Assembly (NCBI GenBank): GCA_003138975.1
Contig: PLHQ01000037.1
Span: forward strand, 614 to 35,415
Source of the DNA: Acidobacteriaceae bacterium
GTDB lineage: Bacteria; Acidobacteriota; Terriglobia; Terriglobales; Acidobacteriaceae
Direction of reading: 5' to 3'
Length of the DNA: 34,802 nucleotides
Position 1 is the first letter of the stretch. Every line of letters begins with the position of its first letter. Below the pieces are notes generated by a model, which saw only the letters and a list, made by a program, of their open reading frames with translations, had not been told where the DNA came from and did not search any database. Below, piece after piece: positions 14,993 through 23,528 of the stretch. The position numbers were made by a program, and so were the translations under genes.

Positions 14993-15226
14993 TTACAGAT
15001 TTTTCGGCTTGGGGTGAGCGTAGCGCTCCATCTCTCCCGTCCACTTGAGGAAGCGCCAGAGACTGGTACGCTCCCGCCACAGAAATTCCCAAAACTCAAG
15101 AAAGCCGATTTGCGTCATCTTGACGCCGCAGTAGGTCTCGATGCGCCACAGCAGATAGGGACTTCGCCACGGAGCCAGGCGATGGCCTTTGGTAGCGTTC
15201 CACAGGAAGCGGACCGAATGGCGCAT
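14993..15226 (-). CDS. conserved Trp/Arg-rich small protein (77 aa)
   Basis: The protein is unusually rich in Trp (nine of 77) and Arg. It has the segments RLAPWRSPYLLWRIETY and EFWEFLWRERTSLWRFLKW. I believe similar small proteins (WRSPYLRWRIETY-type) recur in acidobacterial genomes without a known function, though I could not search. Amphipathic helices with alternating Trp and Arg/Lys suggest a peripheral membrane or nucleic-acid-binding role; this is inference. It overlaps no other supported gene and is divergent from the TPR gene. GGAG sits very close to the ATG. Confidence 0.7.
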   Translation of the reverse strand: MRHSVRFLWNATKGHRLAPWRSPYLLWRIETYCGVKMTQIGFLEFWEFLWRERTSLWRFLKWTGEMERYAHPKPKNL

Positions 15227-15343
15227 GGCTCCATGATAACCACAGACGGATGGCTTCGACTATGCGCAGAGCAGGTTCGCTTCGCCATGAGACGGGAGAC
15301 TCGACCCATGTTAGAATTTTGTCTCCGCCAAGAACTTCCTACC

Positions 15344-15700
15344 ATGTCTGACGCAAACACCCGCCAAAGGGCCGAAGACCACTACTACGCTGCGCTCGAT
15401 TTGATGGGGGATGGGAAGTTGGAAGAAGCGGTCGCAGCTTATCGCGAATCGATTGCCGTCGATCCTGATTTTACTGAGGCCATGCACGGATTGGCGCGCG
15501 CGTTGCAGGATTTACAGCGCTACGATGAGGCGATCACAGTGGCGCAGAAGATTACGGAGTTGGACCCGGATGATGTGCTCGCCCACACCAGCTTGTCCGT
15601 GCTCTATCAGAAAAAAGCAATGATTCCGGAAGCCGAGGCTGAGGGAGCGAAGGCACGCGTTCTGGGTTGGAAGCAGCAGTTGAAGAAGAGCCAGGACTAA
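15344..15700 (+). CDS. TPR-repeat protein (118 aa)
   Basis: About three tetratricopeptide repeats are visible: residues 8-41 (YYAALDLMGDGKLEEAVAAY with DP at the end), 42-75 (ALQDLQRYDEAI with ELDPDD) and 76-110. TPRs stack into a superhelix for protein binding. A longer in-frame ORF reaches back to 15014, but its N-terminal part reads antisense to the Trp-rich gene and looks non-coding. TAGAAT at 15312-15317 would be a -10 box giving a leader of about 20 bases. No clear Shine-Dalgarno stands before the ATG. Partner unknown. Confidence 0.85.
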   Translation: MSDANTRQRAEDHYYAALDLMGDGKLEEAVAAYRESIAVDPDFTEAMHGLARALQDLQRYDEAITVAQKITELDPDDVLAHTSLSVLYQKKAMIPEAEAEGAKARVLGWKQQLKKSQD

Positions 15701-15766
15701 GACACTGTTGCCGGTCTTCCTCTCATCGCCTATTTCGGTATGTCGCCAGCAACAGTCCGGCGGCGG

Positions 15767-16042
15767 CTAACGAGGGCGCAATGATTGCCGGAGTTCCCTT
15801 TCTCCAGAAGTCCAGTCGTCCGCCTCCTTCCGCGTCAGATATCGAACGTAACCGTGATTCACCAGCACCGGATATACTTGCTTTGTCTTGGCGACAGGCA
15901 CGCTCGGAGCCGAGATGTAGATGTCAGCCTCTTTGTTGAACAACTTGCCCCCAAAAAAGAAAAACGGTCCAATCGCGCAGGCAAGAAGAATCTTGCGCCA
16001 CATTGGTAAGTCCGCCAAATAGAACTGATCTAGATTTTGCAT
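15767..16042 (-). CDS. small hypothetical membrane-anchored protein (91 aa)
   Basis: From the ATG at 16042: MQNLDQFYLADLPMWRKILLACAIGPFFFFGGKLFN, with one membrane helix at about residues 14-33. A soluble, probably periplasmic domain of about 55 residues follows, ending in an Arg-rich tail. A TTG 18 bases earlier is possible. It follows the pilR stop by 59 bases, in the same direction, so it may be read from the pilus operon. I recognise no family. Confidence 0.6.
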   Translation of the reverse strand: MQNLDQFYLADLPMWRKILLACAIGPFFFFGGKLFNKEADIYISAPSVPVAKTKQVYPVLVNHGYVRYLTRKEADDWTSGERELRQSLRPR

Positions 16043-16064
16043 TCCGCGTTCTTCTTCCAAGTCA

Positions 16065-16095
16065 GGCTGAAAGCTGATGGCTGAGAGCTGAAAGC
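16065..16095. repeat. degenerate short tandem repeat (GCTGAAA/GCTGATG-like)
   Basis: Four imperfect units of 7-8 bases built on GGCTGA(A/G)A-GCTGA stand in the gap between pilR and the small membrane protein gene. They have no evident coding content. Confidence 0.45.
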
Positions 16096-16101
16096 GAATC
16101 G

Positions 16102-17493
16102 CTACAGCTCGTACTTCTTCATCAAGTGCCGGAATGAGCGGTAGGAGATGCTGAGCAGGTCGGCGGCCTTGGTTTGCACGCCATTCGAGCGATCGAGAGC
16201 GGTTTGCAGCAGGCTGCGCTCGATGCTTGCGACGTAGCCTTCCATGCCGACACCCTCGGGTAGCACTGCTCCCGGCGCTACGTCAGACGTTCCTCCAGCG
16301 ACGCCCGCTGCTGCAGCGCGAGCTTTCGGGCGTTCTGCCGGCAGATCGACGTGCAACTCGTTCGTCATCTCGAGAGCGACGGCGCGCTCGATGGTGTTCT
16401 CGAGCTGGCGGACGTTACCAGGCCATTCGTAATCACAAAGAGCGTCAAGGGAATCTTTGTTGATGCGCAGGATGCTTCGGCTGGCCGCGGCCGCATATTT
16501 TTTCAGAAAGTGATTGGCGAGCAGCGGGATGTCCTCGCGGCGCTCGCGCAGGTCAGGCACGCGGATGGGAATCACACTGAGGCGGTAGTAGAGATCCTCG
16601 CGAAACAGGTTTTCGGCAACGGCCTTGTCAAGATCGCGGTTGGTGGCGGCGATGACCCGTACATCGATGGGAATCTCGCTGGTGCCGCCGACCGGGCGCA
16701 CTGAGCGTTCCTGCAAGACGCGAAGCAATTTCACCTGCATGGCCAGAGTCATCTCGCTGATTTCATCCAGGAAGATGGTGCCGCCGCCGGCTACTTCGAA
16801 CAACCCGCGTTTGTTCTGCGTGGCCCCGGTAAAAGCTCCCTTCAAATAGCCGAAGAGTTCGCTTTCCAACAAAGTTTCCGGAAATGCACCGCAGTTCACC
16901 GACACAAACGGTTCAGTGGCGCGAGGAGAACAGATATGTACCGCGCGCGCTACCAACTCTTTACCGGTGCCACTCTCGCCGTGAATCAAGACGGTGCTGG
17001 CCGTGGACGCGACGGTGCGCAGCGTCTGCTTTAGCTTTTCCATCGCCGGACTGGAGCCGATGATATTGTCCAGCGAATTGTGCGAGGCGGCGTCACGCCG
17101 CAGGGCAAAATTCTGTTTGCTGAGAGTCAGTTTTTCCAGCACACGGCTGATGGCAAGCTTGATTTCGTCGACCAAGCCGGGGCTCTTGCGAATGTAGTCG
17201 GACGCTCCTCCGGCTTTTACCGCTTCCACCGCGGCTTCGTAGTCGTCCACGGCAGTGATAAGGATCACCGGAGAGTCGGGGGAAACGCGATGGGCATGGC
17301 GGAGGACTTCGATGCCATCGATGTTCGGCATTTTGATATCCGTGATGATGACGTCATAAAGAGCGCCGTCAATTTTATTCTTGGCGGCTTGGCCGGATTG
17401 CACAGTTTCGACGCGGTGTCCGTCGCGACGCAGGGCAATGTCGAGCATTTCGCAGATAGAGCGCTCATCGTCGCACACGAGAATGTTAGCCAC
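16102..17493 (-). CDS. pilR: PilR-like sigma-54 response regulator
   Basis: Receiver domain (1-115): acidic pocket Asp8-Asp9 in VCDDERS, phosphoacceptor Asp52 in ITDIKMPN, and a Lys near 103. AAA+ domain (about 142-375): Walker A GESGTGKE (172-179), an intact sigma-54 loop GAFTGA (219-224), Walker B TIFLDEIS and the sensor segment NRDLDKAV. C-terminus: Fis-type HTH ending LLSISYRSFRHLMKKYEL. I chose the GTG at 17493 (GGGGGG just upstream), overlapping pilS by eight bases; an ATG at 17505 is possible. With PilS it should activate sigma-54 pilin promoters. No pilA lies in this window, so its main target is elsewhere. Confidence 0.9.
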   Translation of the reverse strand: MANILVCDDERSICEMLDIALRRDGHRVETVQSGQAAKNKIDGALYDVIITDIKMPNIDGIEVLRHAHRVSPDSPVILITAVDDYEAAVEAVKAGGASDYIRKSPGLVDEIKLAISRVLEKLTLSKQNFALRRDAASHNSLDNIIGSSPAMEKLKQTLRTVASTASTVLIHGESGTGKELVARAVHICSPRATEPFVSVNCGAFPETLLESELFGYLKGAFTGATQNKRGLFEVAGGGTIFLDEISEMTLAMQVKLLRVLQERSVRPVGGTSEIPIDVRVIAATNRDLDKAVAENLFREDLYYRLSVIPIRVPDLRERREDIPLLANHFLKKYAAAASRSILRINKDSLDALCDYEWPGNVRQLENTIERAVALEMTNELHVDLPAERPKARAAAAGVAGGTSDVAPGAVLPEGVGMEGYVASIERSLLQTALDRSNGVQTKAADLLSISYRSFRHLMKKYEL

Positions 17494-19201
17494 GGCGCCC
17501 CCCATCTGCCGCAGCAGCCGCCAGTTGGGTGGGTTCAGCCGTTTGCACTGGAGATGAAGTGGAGTTTTCCAGCGTCCGCGAACTGGGTGCCGGGCTTTCC
17601 GCATCGAACCGCCGCAGCCTCAACACGAAAGTGGTTCCCTGCCCAGGCTTAGACCGCGCCCAGACTTTGCCTTCATGCGCTTGCACGATCTGGTAGACAA
17701 CGGCCAAGCCAAGGCCTGTTCCGCCTTCAAAGTTTGATTGAAACGGTTCGAAAATCTTTTCCGTCTGCTGCGGGGTCATTCCAGTTCCGGTGTCCGCAAA
17801 ACTCACCTGCCAGTCGTCTCCCAGGCGTTCGATGCTGACTTGCAAAGTGCCGCCGTTGCGCATGGCGCGCACCGCGTTCTCGGCAAAGTTCCAGAACACC
17901 TGTTTGATTTTGTCGCCGTCGGCGAGGGACCAGGCCTCGCGGACCGAAAATCGGCTTTCAATGACGATGCCGGTATTTTCCGCCGCCATACGGTGCCGCA
18001 TCAGAGTAAGAGTGTCCTCTAACAATGGCACGAGGTCGGCCTTTTCGAAGCGATACTGTTTGCCGCGGGAATACGCAAGAAAATCAGTGATGATCCCGTT
18101 GAGCCGCTGTGATTCGCGAGTGACGATGTCAAGCAACTGCCGGTGCTCGGCGCTCATCTCGGGAATACCGGAGAGCATGCTGACCGAACCCGCGATCGAA
18201 GTAAGCGGATTACGAATCTCGTGGGCAATGGCCGCAGCCAGCCGGCCCACAGCTGCAAGCCGGTCCTGCATGCGGACTTCGCGCTCCAGGCGCCGGATCT
18301 CGGTAAGGTCATCGAACGCGTAGACATATCCAAGCGTGCCACGCTCCGGCACGTTCAAGGTGGCTACTCTTACTCGCAATGTTTTGCGAAATGCATTCGC
18401 TGCGTCGAATCGAACTTCTGCGTGGGCCTGCTGCGACTCGGTATTGGGCAGCGCGTCCAGGAATAGTTTGTTGACCGGGGTTCCGAGCAACTGGCCGGGC
18501 GTACGCTCCAGAAGCTTCTGCGCGGCGCTGTTCACCAGGGTAATGTGGCCATCAAGACTGGTGGTGATCAATCCGCTGCTGATGGATTGAATAATGTTTT
18601 CATGGAGGATCTGAAGGTTCTCCAGAGCGCCGCTGGCGCGTTTCAACTGCACCCGCGCCTGACGCAACTTGGTGGCCAACAGTCCGGCCAGGTAGGCAAC
18701 GGCCAAGTAGGCAAACAAGTTCACAAAAATGATTGCCTGCAGCGTTTTCAGTTCGGGGTGGGTCGTGCAGTAGGACTTCACCACGCCGTAGTAGTTGAGT
18801 TCGAGAACTGTTCCGTAAAGAATGAAGGCAAGTGCGGCAACGAGATGCGCCCAGACCCGCGGGAGCAGGATACTGGCTACGATAATGACGAGAGGATAGA
18901 GAAAGTTCAGCGAACTGTCCCAGCCTCCCGTTTCGTGCACTACGAGACTAACTAGGATCAGGTCGGTGAGCACCTGCAAAGAGGCCTGCAGCCGATGGTC
19001 CTGCCAGAGGGAGAGCAGTAGCGCGTAGAAAATCGACAGGGCAAACCACAGGAGGATGGTACTGACGAAAAGACGTAGGGGTAGTGGTGTGGGCGCAAGG
19101 TGCGCCACGGCCAACTGGATTGCGAGCAGGAAGGTCAGGATCAGGATCCGTGCTTTAACCAGCCAGGCTAGCCAGCTCCGCTCGTCGAACGTCGATTGCA
19201 T
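17486..19201 (-). CDS. pilS: PilS-like sensor histidine kinase (571 aa)
   Basis: Six membrane helices fill residues 15-180. A PAS domain follows (about 192-300, AFDDLTEIRRLEREVR at its end). The HisKA box is RLAAAIAHEIRNPLTSIAGS with phosphorylated His327, and the catalytic ATPase domain has an N box NFAENAVRAM (438-447), G1 DTGTGM and G2 GTGLGLA. This membrane layout is that of PilS, which senses pilin in the membrane and phosphorylates PilR. It is encoded 136 bases after pilC, beyond a hairpin pair, and overlaps pilR. The tail after 530 is low-complexity. Confidence 0.9.
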   Translation of the reverse strand: MQSTFDERSWLAWLVKARILILTFLLAIQLAVAHLAPTPLPLRLFVSTILLWFALSIFYALLLSLWQDHRLQASLQVLTDLILVSLVVHETGGWDSSLNFLYPLVIIVASILLPRVWAHLVAALAFILYGTVLELNYYGVVKSYCTTHPELKTLQAIIFVNLFAYLAVAYLAGLLATKLRQARVQLKRASGALENLQILHENIIQSISSGLITTSLDGHITLVNSAAQKLLERTPGQLLGTPVNKLFLDALPNTESQQAHAEVRFDAANAFRKTLRVRVATLNVPERGTLGYVYAFDDLTEIRRLEREVRMQDRLAAVGRLAAAIAHEIRNPLTSIAGSVSMLSGIPEMSAEHRQLLDIVTRESQRLNGIITDFLAYSRGKQYRFEKADLVPLLEDTLTLMRHRMAAENTGIVIESRFSVREAWSLADGDKIKQVFWNFAENAVRAMRNGGTLQVSIERLGDDWQVSFADTGTGMTPQQTEKIFEPFQSNFEGGTGLGLAVVYQIVQAHEGKVWARSKPGQGTTFVLRLRRFDAESPAPSSRTLENSTSSPVQTAEPTQLAAAAADGGRRG

Positions 19202-19278
19202 TAAGGTCCCGATGATCTGGAAAAAATATCCAGGTGAAGGTTTTGCTCTGGCGAACCGGCCCTCCGCCCGCCCAAAGA

Positions 19279-19325
19279 GGCTTTTCGAAAAGCCAGGAGC
19301 CGTTCCAAGAGACAGAACTGGCTCC
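19279..19325 (-). terminator. tandem hairpins between pilC and pilS (possible attenuator)
   Basis: GGCTTTTCGAAAAGCC (19279-19294) is a perfect 16-base palindrome. Next to it GGAGCCGTTC pairs with GAACTGGCTCC (19296-19325) around a 13-base loop with one bulge. In the direction of transcription the larger hairpin forms first. No long U-tract follows (only TCTTT), so a weak terminator or processing site that sets pilS/pilR level is more likely than a full stop. Confidence 0.45.
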
Positions 19326-19337
19326 CAGCGCGTTTTC

Positions 19338-20546
19338 TTAACCTGCCAGCTTGGCGATCATGGCAAACAGTGGCATGTAGAGCGAGATCACGATGCCTCC
19401 AATGGTTATGCCGAGCACGCCGATGATGGCTGGCTCCAACATGGCCAGCATGTCCTTAGTAGCTGCGTCCACTTCTTCTTCGTAGAAGTCGGCGATCTTC
19501 TGCAGCATGTTGTCCATGGCACCGGTGGCTTCGCCGACACCGATCATCTGGGTCACCATGTTGGGAAAGACACCGCATTCTCGGAGAGGATCCACAATCG
19601 TCCTGCCTTCTTCGATAGCTTTCCGCACTTTCATCAACGCTTCTTCGAGAACTGCGTTGCCGGAAGTCTTGGCGGTGATAGCCAAGCCTTCCAGGATGGG
19701 CACGCCCGAGGTGATCAAGGTGCCCAGCGTGCGCGTGAAGCGGCCCACGGCGATCTTGCGCAATAGCGTACCGATGACAGGCATGTTCAGCAGAAACCTG
19801 TCGAAGTAATAACGACCGCGAGGGTGCTTGCGGATCTGCTTGATGCCGAAGACCAGACCAACTGTGCCCGCGATGAACACCCACCAGAAACTCTGCACGA
19901 ATGCGCTCAATCCCATGACGATACGAGTGGGAAGAGGCAGGGCAACACCTAGGCCAGCGAACAGATTGGAGAAGATGGGCACAACCCACTTGAGCAGCGC
20001 GCCGACAATCAGAGTTGCGATGCCCACGACCGCGACGGGATAGATCAGCGCCGATTTCACGGCGGAGCGCAGGCGCACGGCCTTTTCTACGTAGGTAGCC
20101 AAGCGCTGCAAGATGACGTCCAGAATTCCGCCCGTTTCACCAGCTTCAATCATGTTGGTGGTGAGGTCATCAAACACAAGTGGATACTGGCGCATGGCGT
20201 TGGCCAAAGTCGCACCACCTTCCACCGTAGTGCGGACGCCATTCAGCGTCTTTTGGAAAGACTGGCTTTCTTGGTTGGCCGCCAGAATCTCCAGACACTG
20301 CACCAGCGGTAAGCCGGCGTCGATCATGACCGAGAACTGGCGGAAGAAAATTGCGATGTCCTTGGTCTTGACCTTGCCGGATCCGAATGTGGGCATCGAA
20401 AACTCTTTGCCCTTTTCCCGGATTGCTCCCGGAACGATCCGTTCGCGTCGCAGCTGCTGTCCCAGCGCCTGCTTATTGGGCGCATTTCGTTCTCCGGAAA
20501 CCTTCTGTCCGGAGGCGTCCTTGCCGGAAAATGTGAAAACTGGCAT
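19338..20546 (-). CDS. pilC: type IV pilus inner-membrane platform protein PilC (402 aa)
   Basis: This is the GspF/PilC architecture: two similar cytoplasmic helical domains with membrane segments, i.e. KDIAIFFRQFSVMIDAGLPLVQ (about 62-83) and, in the second half, GRFTRTLGTLITSGVPILEGLAI (about 266-288). Three transmembrane helices lie at about 166-190, 213-235 and 372-395. PilC sits in the inner membrane and couples PilB and PilT to pilus assembly. Length is usual. AGGAGAGG precedes the ATG. It lies 96 bases after pilT. Confidence 0.95.
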   Translation of the reverse strand: MPVFTFSGKDASGQKVSGERNAPNKQALGQQLRRERIVPGAIREKGKEFSMPTFGSGKVKTKDIAIFFRQFSVMIDAGLPLVQCLEILAANQESQSFQKTLNGVRTTVEGGATLANAMRQYPLVFDDLTTNMIEAGETGGILDVILQRLATYVEKAVRLRSAVKSALIYPVAVVGIATLIVGALLKWVVPIFSNLFAGLGVALPLPTRIVMGLSAFVQSFWWVFIAGTVGLVFGIKQIRKHPRGRYYFDRFLLNMPVIGTLLRKIAVGRFTRTLGTLITSGVPILEGLAITAKTSGNAVLEEALMKVRKAIEEGRTIVDPLRECGVFPNMVTQMIGVGEATGAMDNMLQKIADFYEEEVDAATKDMLAMLEPAIIGVLGITIGGIVISLYMPLFAMIAKLAG

Positions 20547-20642
20547 GGTGTTAACCTCTCCTCAACTTGTGGTCGCTGATTGCTGAATTCTTTTGCGGCC
20601 CAACTGGCCGAACCCTACTCGTTGTCATTGCCGTCGACGCTT

Positions 20643-21779
20643 TTAGCCCTTCGACGGTGCCGCCCCTCGCGCCATTGTCGACCCGGCCGTTCCGCCCCGG
20701 TTTGTCAAGCTGGCGCCCCGGTTGATCATTTCCTGAAGCTCGTCCGGATTGCTCGACCGCTGCAGCGCCGTCTCCAGCGAGACCTGCTTCTGGAGATAGG
20801 CCGTGGCCAACGCTTGATTAAACGTTTGCATGCCGAACTTATCTTGACCGGACTGCATGGCCGAATAGACCTGGTGAATCTTGTCCTCGCGAATCAGATT
20901 GCGGACCGCGGGGTTGGGGATGAGGATTTCCATGATCATGGCGCGTCCCTTGCCGTTTACGGTTTGCAGCAGGCTTTGGCACATGATGCCTTCCAGCACC
21001 AGGGAAAGCTGAGCGCGAATCTGGGGCTGCTGGTGTGCGGGAAACACGTCGATGATGCGGTTGATGGTGGATGTGGCCGAATTGGTGTGCAAAGTGCCGA
21101 AGGTTAAGTGACCGGTTTCGGCAATGCGCAGGGCCGATTCGATGGTTTCGAGGTCACGCATTTCGCCGATCAACACGACGTCCGGGTCTTCACGAAGGGC
21201 AGCACGCAAGGCATCGGAGAAGCTCTTGGTGTCGGCGTGCAGTTCGCGCTGGTTGACCACGCAGTTCTTATTCATGTGGACGAACTCGATCGGATCCTCG
21301 ATGGTAAGGATGTGATCGTGGCGTTCGCTGTTGATCTTGTCGATCATGGCGGCGAGCGTTGTCGACTTACCGGAGCCGGTCGGCCCTGTCACCAGCACCA
21401 GACCACGCGGCTTGTCGCAGAGCTTGCTCACGACCGCCGGCAAGCCCAGCTGGTTGAAGGACTTGATCTCAAACGGAATCAAACGAAATACGGCGGCCGT
21501 GGCACCGCGCTGATTGAAGACGTTGGCGCGGAACCGGGCCAGGCCTTTCAACCCGAAAGAAAAGTCGAGCTCGAGGCTTTCCTCAAAGCGGTGCTTCTGC
21601 GAGTCAGTCATGACGCTGTAGGCGAGTTGTTTGGTCTCTGCCGGCGTCATCTGCGGCAAATCGAGCGGCACCAGATGTCCGTGCACTCGGATCTGGGGAG
21701 GCGAATTGGTGGTGATGTGAAGATCACTGCCATTCATCTCCAGCATTCTTTTGAGCAGATCGCTTAACGACAAACCCAT
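20643..21779 (-). CDS. pilT: type IV pilus retraction ATPase PilT (378 aa)
   Basis: A PAS-like N-terminal domain (1-100) precedes a RecA-like motor. The motor carries Walker A GPTGSGKST (132-140), the Asp box IEDPIEFVH, Walker B DVVLIGEMRDLET, and the His box TLHTNSA. The PilT hallmark usually written AIREGK appears here as NLIREDK. PilT hexamers power pilus retraction for twitching and DNA uptake. AAGGA precedes the ATG. The gene lies 27 bases after pilB. The C-terminal tail (about 350-378) is Gly/Ser/Thr-rich. Confidence 0.96.
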   Translation of the reverse strand: MGLSLSDLLKRMLEMNGSDLHITTNSPPQIRVHGHLVPLDLPQMTPAETKQLAYSVMTDSQKHRFEESLELDFSFGLKGLARFRANVFNQRGATAAVFRLIPFEIKSFNQLGLPAVVSKLCDKPRGLVLVTGPTGSGKSTTLAAMIDKINSERHDHILTIEDPIEFVHMNKNCVVNQRELHADTKSFSDALRAALREDPDVVLIGEMRDLETIESALRIAETGHLTFGTLHTNSATSTINRIIDVFPAHQQPQIRAQLSLVLEGIMCQSLLQTVNGKGRAMIMEILIPNPAVRNLIREDKIHQVYSAMQSGQDKFGMQTFNQALATAYLQKQVSLETALQRSSNPDELQEMINRGASLTNRGGTAGSTMARGAAPSKG

Positions 21780-21806
21780 ATTTGCTTCCTTCCTCTAGAC
21801 TGTGAA

Positions 21807-23528
21807 TCAATGAATTGTTTCGCGGGCAACTTCCTCGAGAGTGGTCATGCCCGCCGCAACTTTGATCAAACCACTTCGACGCAGGGTAATCATGCCCCGC
21901 TCGATAGCTTTCTTTTTCAGTTCAACCGCAGATGCTCCCACCAGGACCAGTTCCCTGATCTCGTCATCCACTTCCATAACTTCATACAAACCGCAGCGGC
22001 CTTTGTAGCCGGTGTTATTGCAAATGCCACAGCCCTTGCCTTTCTGGATTTTGATGGTCTTGGCCTCTTCCGGCGTAAATCCTTCTTCGATCAAGGTTTG
22101 GACCGGAACCTCGACAACCTCCGCGCAATCCTTGCAAATTCGCCGAACCAGTCGCTGGGCACAAATGAGGTGAACTGACGTTGCGACCAGGAAGGGCTCG
22201 ATTCCCATGTTCATCAGTCGCGTAATGGTTTCGGGCGCACCGTTAGTGTGCAAAGTGGAAAGCACGAGGTGGCCGGTGAGCGCGGCCTTGATGGCAATTT
22301 CCGCCGTTTCGAAGTCGCGGATTTCGCCGACCAGGATGATGTTCGGATCTTGCCGAAGGAAAGAACGTAGAGCGGCGGCAAAATTCAAGCCGATCTGCTC
22401 TTTCATCTGTACCTGGTTTACGCCACCCAGCTGAAACTCGACTGGATCTTCGGCCGTCATAATGTTGGTATCGGGCTGGTTGAGGCGAGAGATGGACGAA
22501 TAAAGAGTGTTGGTTTTTCCTGAACCTGTCGGACCGGTCACCAACACCATGCCGTAAGGTTTGAGAATGGCCTTCTCGAACTTGACCAGAGACTCGGGCT
22601 CGAAACCCAGCTTGGTCATGTCGAGGCGCAGGTTTTCTTTGTCGAGCAAGCGCAGCACGATCTTCTCGCCCCACAGCGTGGGCAGAGTGCTGACGCGGAA
22701 GTCGAGTTGCTTCTTACGGCCGCCAATGTTCATCTTCAGCATGATGCGGCCGTCCTGCGGCAGGCGTTTTTCGCTGATATCCAGCTTCGCCATGATCTTC
22801 AGGCGGGAAGTGATTGCGTCCTTGAGCTTGATCGGCGGCGACATGATCGCTTGCAGCACGCCGTCAATACGGAACCGTACTCGGAAGTCTTTTTCGTAGG
22901 GCTCGATGTGAATGTCGCTGGCGCCGCGCTTGACCGCGTCGGTGAGGACCAGATTTACTAGCTTGACTACAGGAGCCTCATCGGCAGCCTTCTCCAGCTG
23001 GGACAGCTCCATCTGCTGTTCTTCCGCCTGCAGTTCGACGTCGCTTTCGTTCATCTCCTGCATCGACTGCATTACGGTTTCGAGGTCTTCTTCTTTTTCC
23101 TTCGGGCCGCCGTATGATTTTTCGATGCCTGCGAGAATCGAACTTTCGGAAGCAACCACTGGCTCGATGTTGAAGCCAGTCATGAACTTGATATCGTCCA
23201 TCGCAAAGACGTTGGTCGGATCGACCATGGCGATGGTGAGCGACGCGCCCACGCGGCTCAACGGAAGAATTTGATATCGCTTCGCGGTTTCAAACGGAAT
23301 CAGCTTGACGACAGCTGGATCGATTTCAAAATACGAGAGGTTGATGGCGGGAACGCCATATTGCCGGGAGAGAAAATTGGTGACGTCCTCATCCGTGAGG
23401 AAGCCGAGCTTCACCAAGGCAGAGCCCAGACGGCAGTTCTGCTCCTTCTGAGCTTTAGTCGCTTGTTCCAACTGCTCTGGGGTAATGATCTTCTCTTTGA
23501 CGAGAAGGTCACCCAGCCGTTGAGACAT
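21807..23528 (-). CDS. pilB: type IV pilus extension ATPase PilB (573 aa)
   Basis: It starts MSQRLGDLLVKEKIITPEQLEQA, an MshEN/GspE-II N-terminal domain (1-150) of the kind that can bind cyclic di-GMP (repeated RLG...L...G elements). The motor domain has Walker A GPTGSGKTNT, the Asp box AEDPVEFQ, Walker B NIILVGEIRDFETAE and the His box TLHTNG. A zinc-binding tetracysteine site is visible as CKDC and CGIC near the C-terminus. I chose the ATG at 23528 (AGGAG upstream) over the frame-open 23636. PilB drives pilus polymerisation. It leads the pilB-pilT-pilC-pilS-pilR block. Confidence 0.96.
   Translation of the reverse strand: MSQRLGDLLVKEKIITPEQLEQATKAQKEQNCRLGSALVKLGFLTDEDVTNFLSRQYGVPAINLSYFEIDPAVVKLIPFETAKRYQILPLSRVGASLTIAMVDPTNVFAMDDIKFMTGFNIEPVVASESSILAGIEKSYGGPKEKEEDLETVMQSMQEMNESDVELQAEEQQMELSQLEKAADEAPVVKLVNLVLTDAVKRGASDIHIEPYEKDFRVRFRIDGVLQAIMSPPIKLKDAITSRLKIMAKLDISEKRLPQDGRIMLKMNIGGRKKQLDFRVSTLPTLWGEKIVLRLLDKENLRLDMTKLGFEPESLVKFEKAILKPYGMVLVTGPTGSGKTNTLYSSISRLNQPDTNIMTAEDPVEFQLGGVNQVQMKEQIGLNFAAALRSFLRQDPNIILVGEIRDFETAEIAIKAALTGHLVLSTLHTNGAPETITRLMNMGIEPFLVATSVHLICAQRLVRRICKDCAEVVEVPVQTLIEEGFTPEEAKTIKIQKGKGCGICNNTGYKGRCGLYEVMEVDDEIRELVLVGASAVELKKKAIERGMITLRRSGLIKVAAGMTTLEEVARETIH

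Noticed and set aside
14984-15004. Possible terminator GTAAG-TTT-CTTAC followed by AGATTTTT after the SAM hydrolase gene
   Set aside because: The stem is only five AT-rich pairs; too weak to call, although the position is right.
15014-15343. N-terminal extension of the TPR protein
   Set aside because: Its residues have no TPR pattern and read antisense to the Trp-rich gene; the Met at 15344 fits the repeat start.
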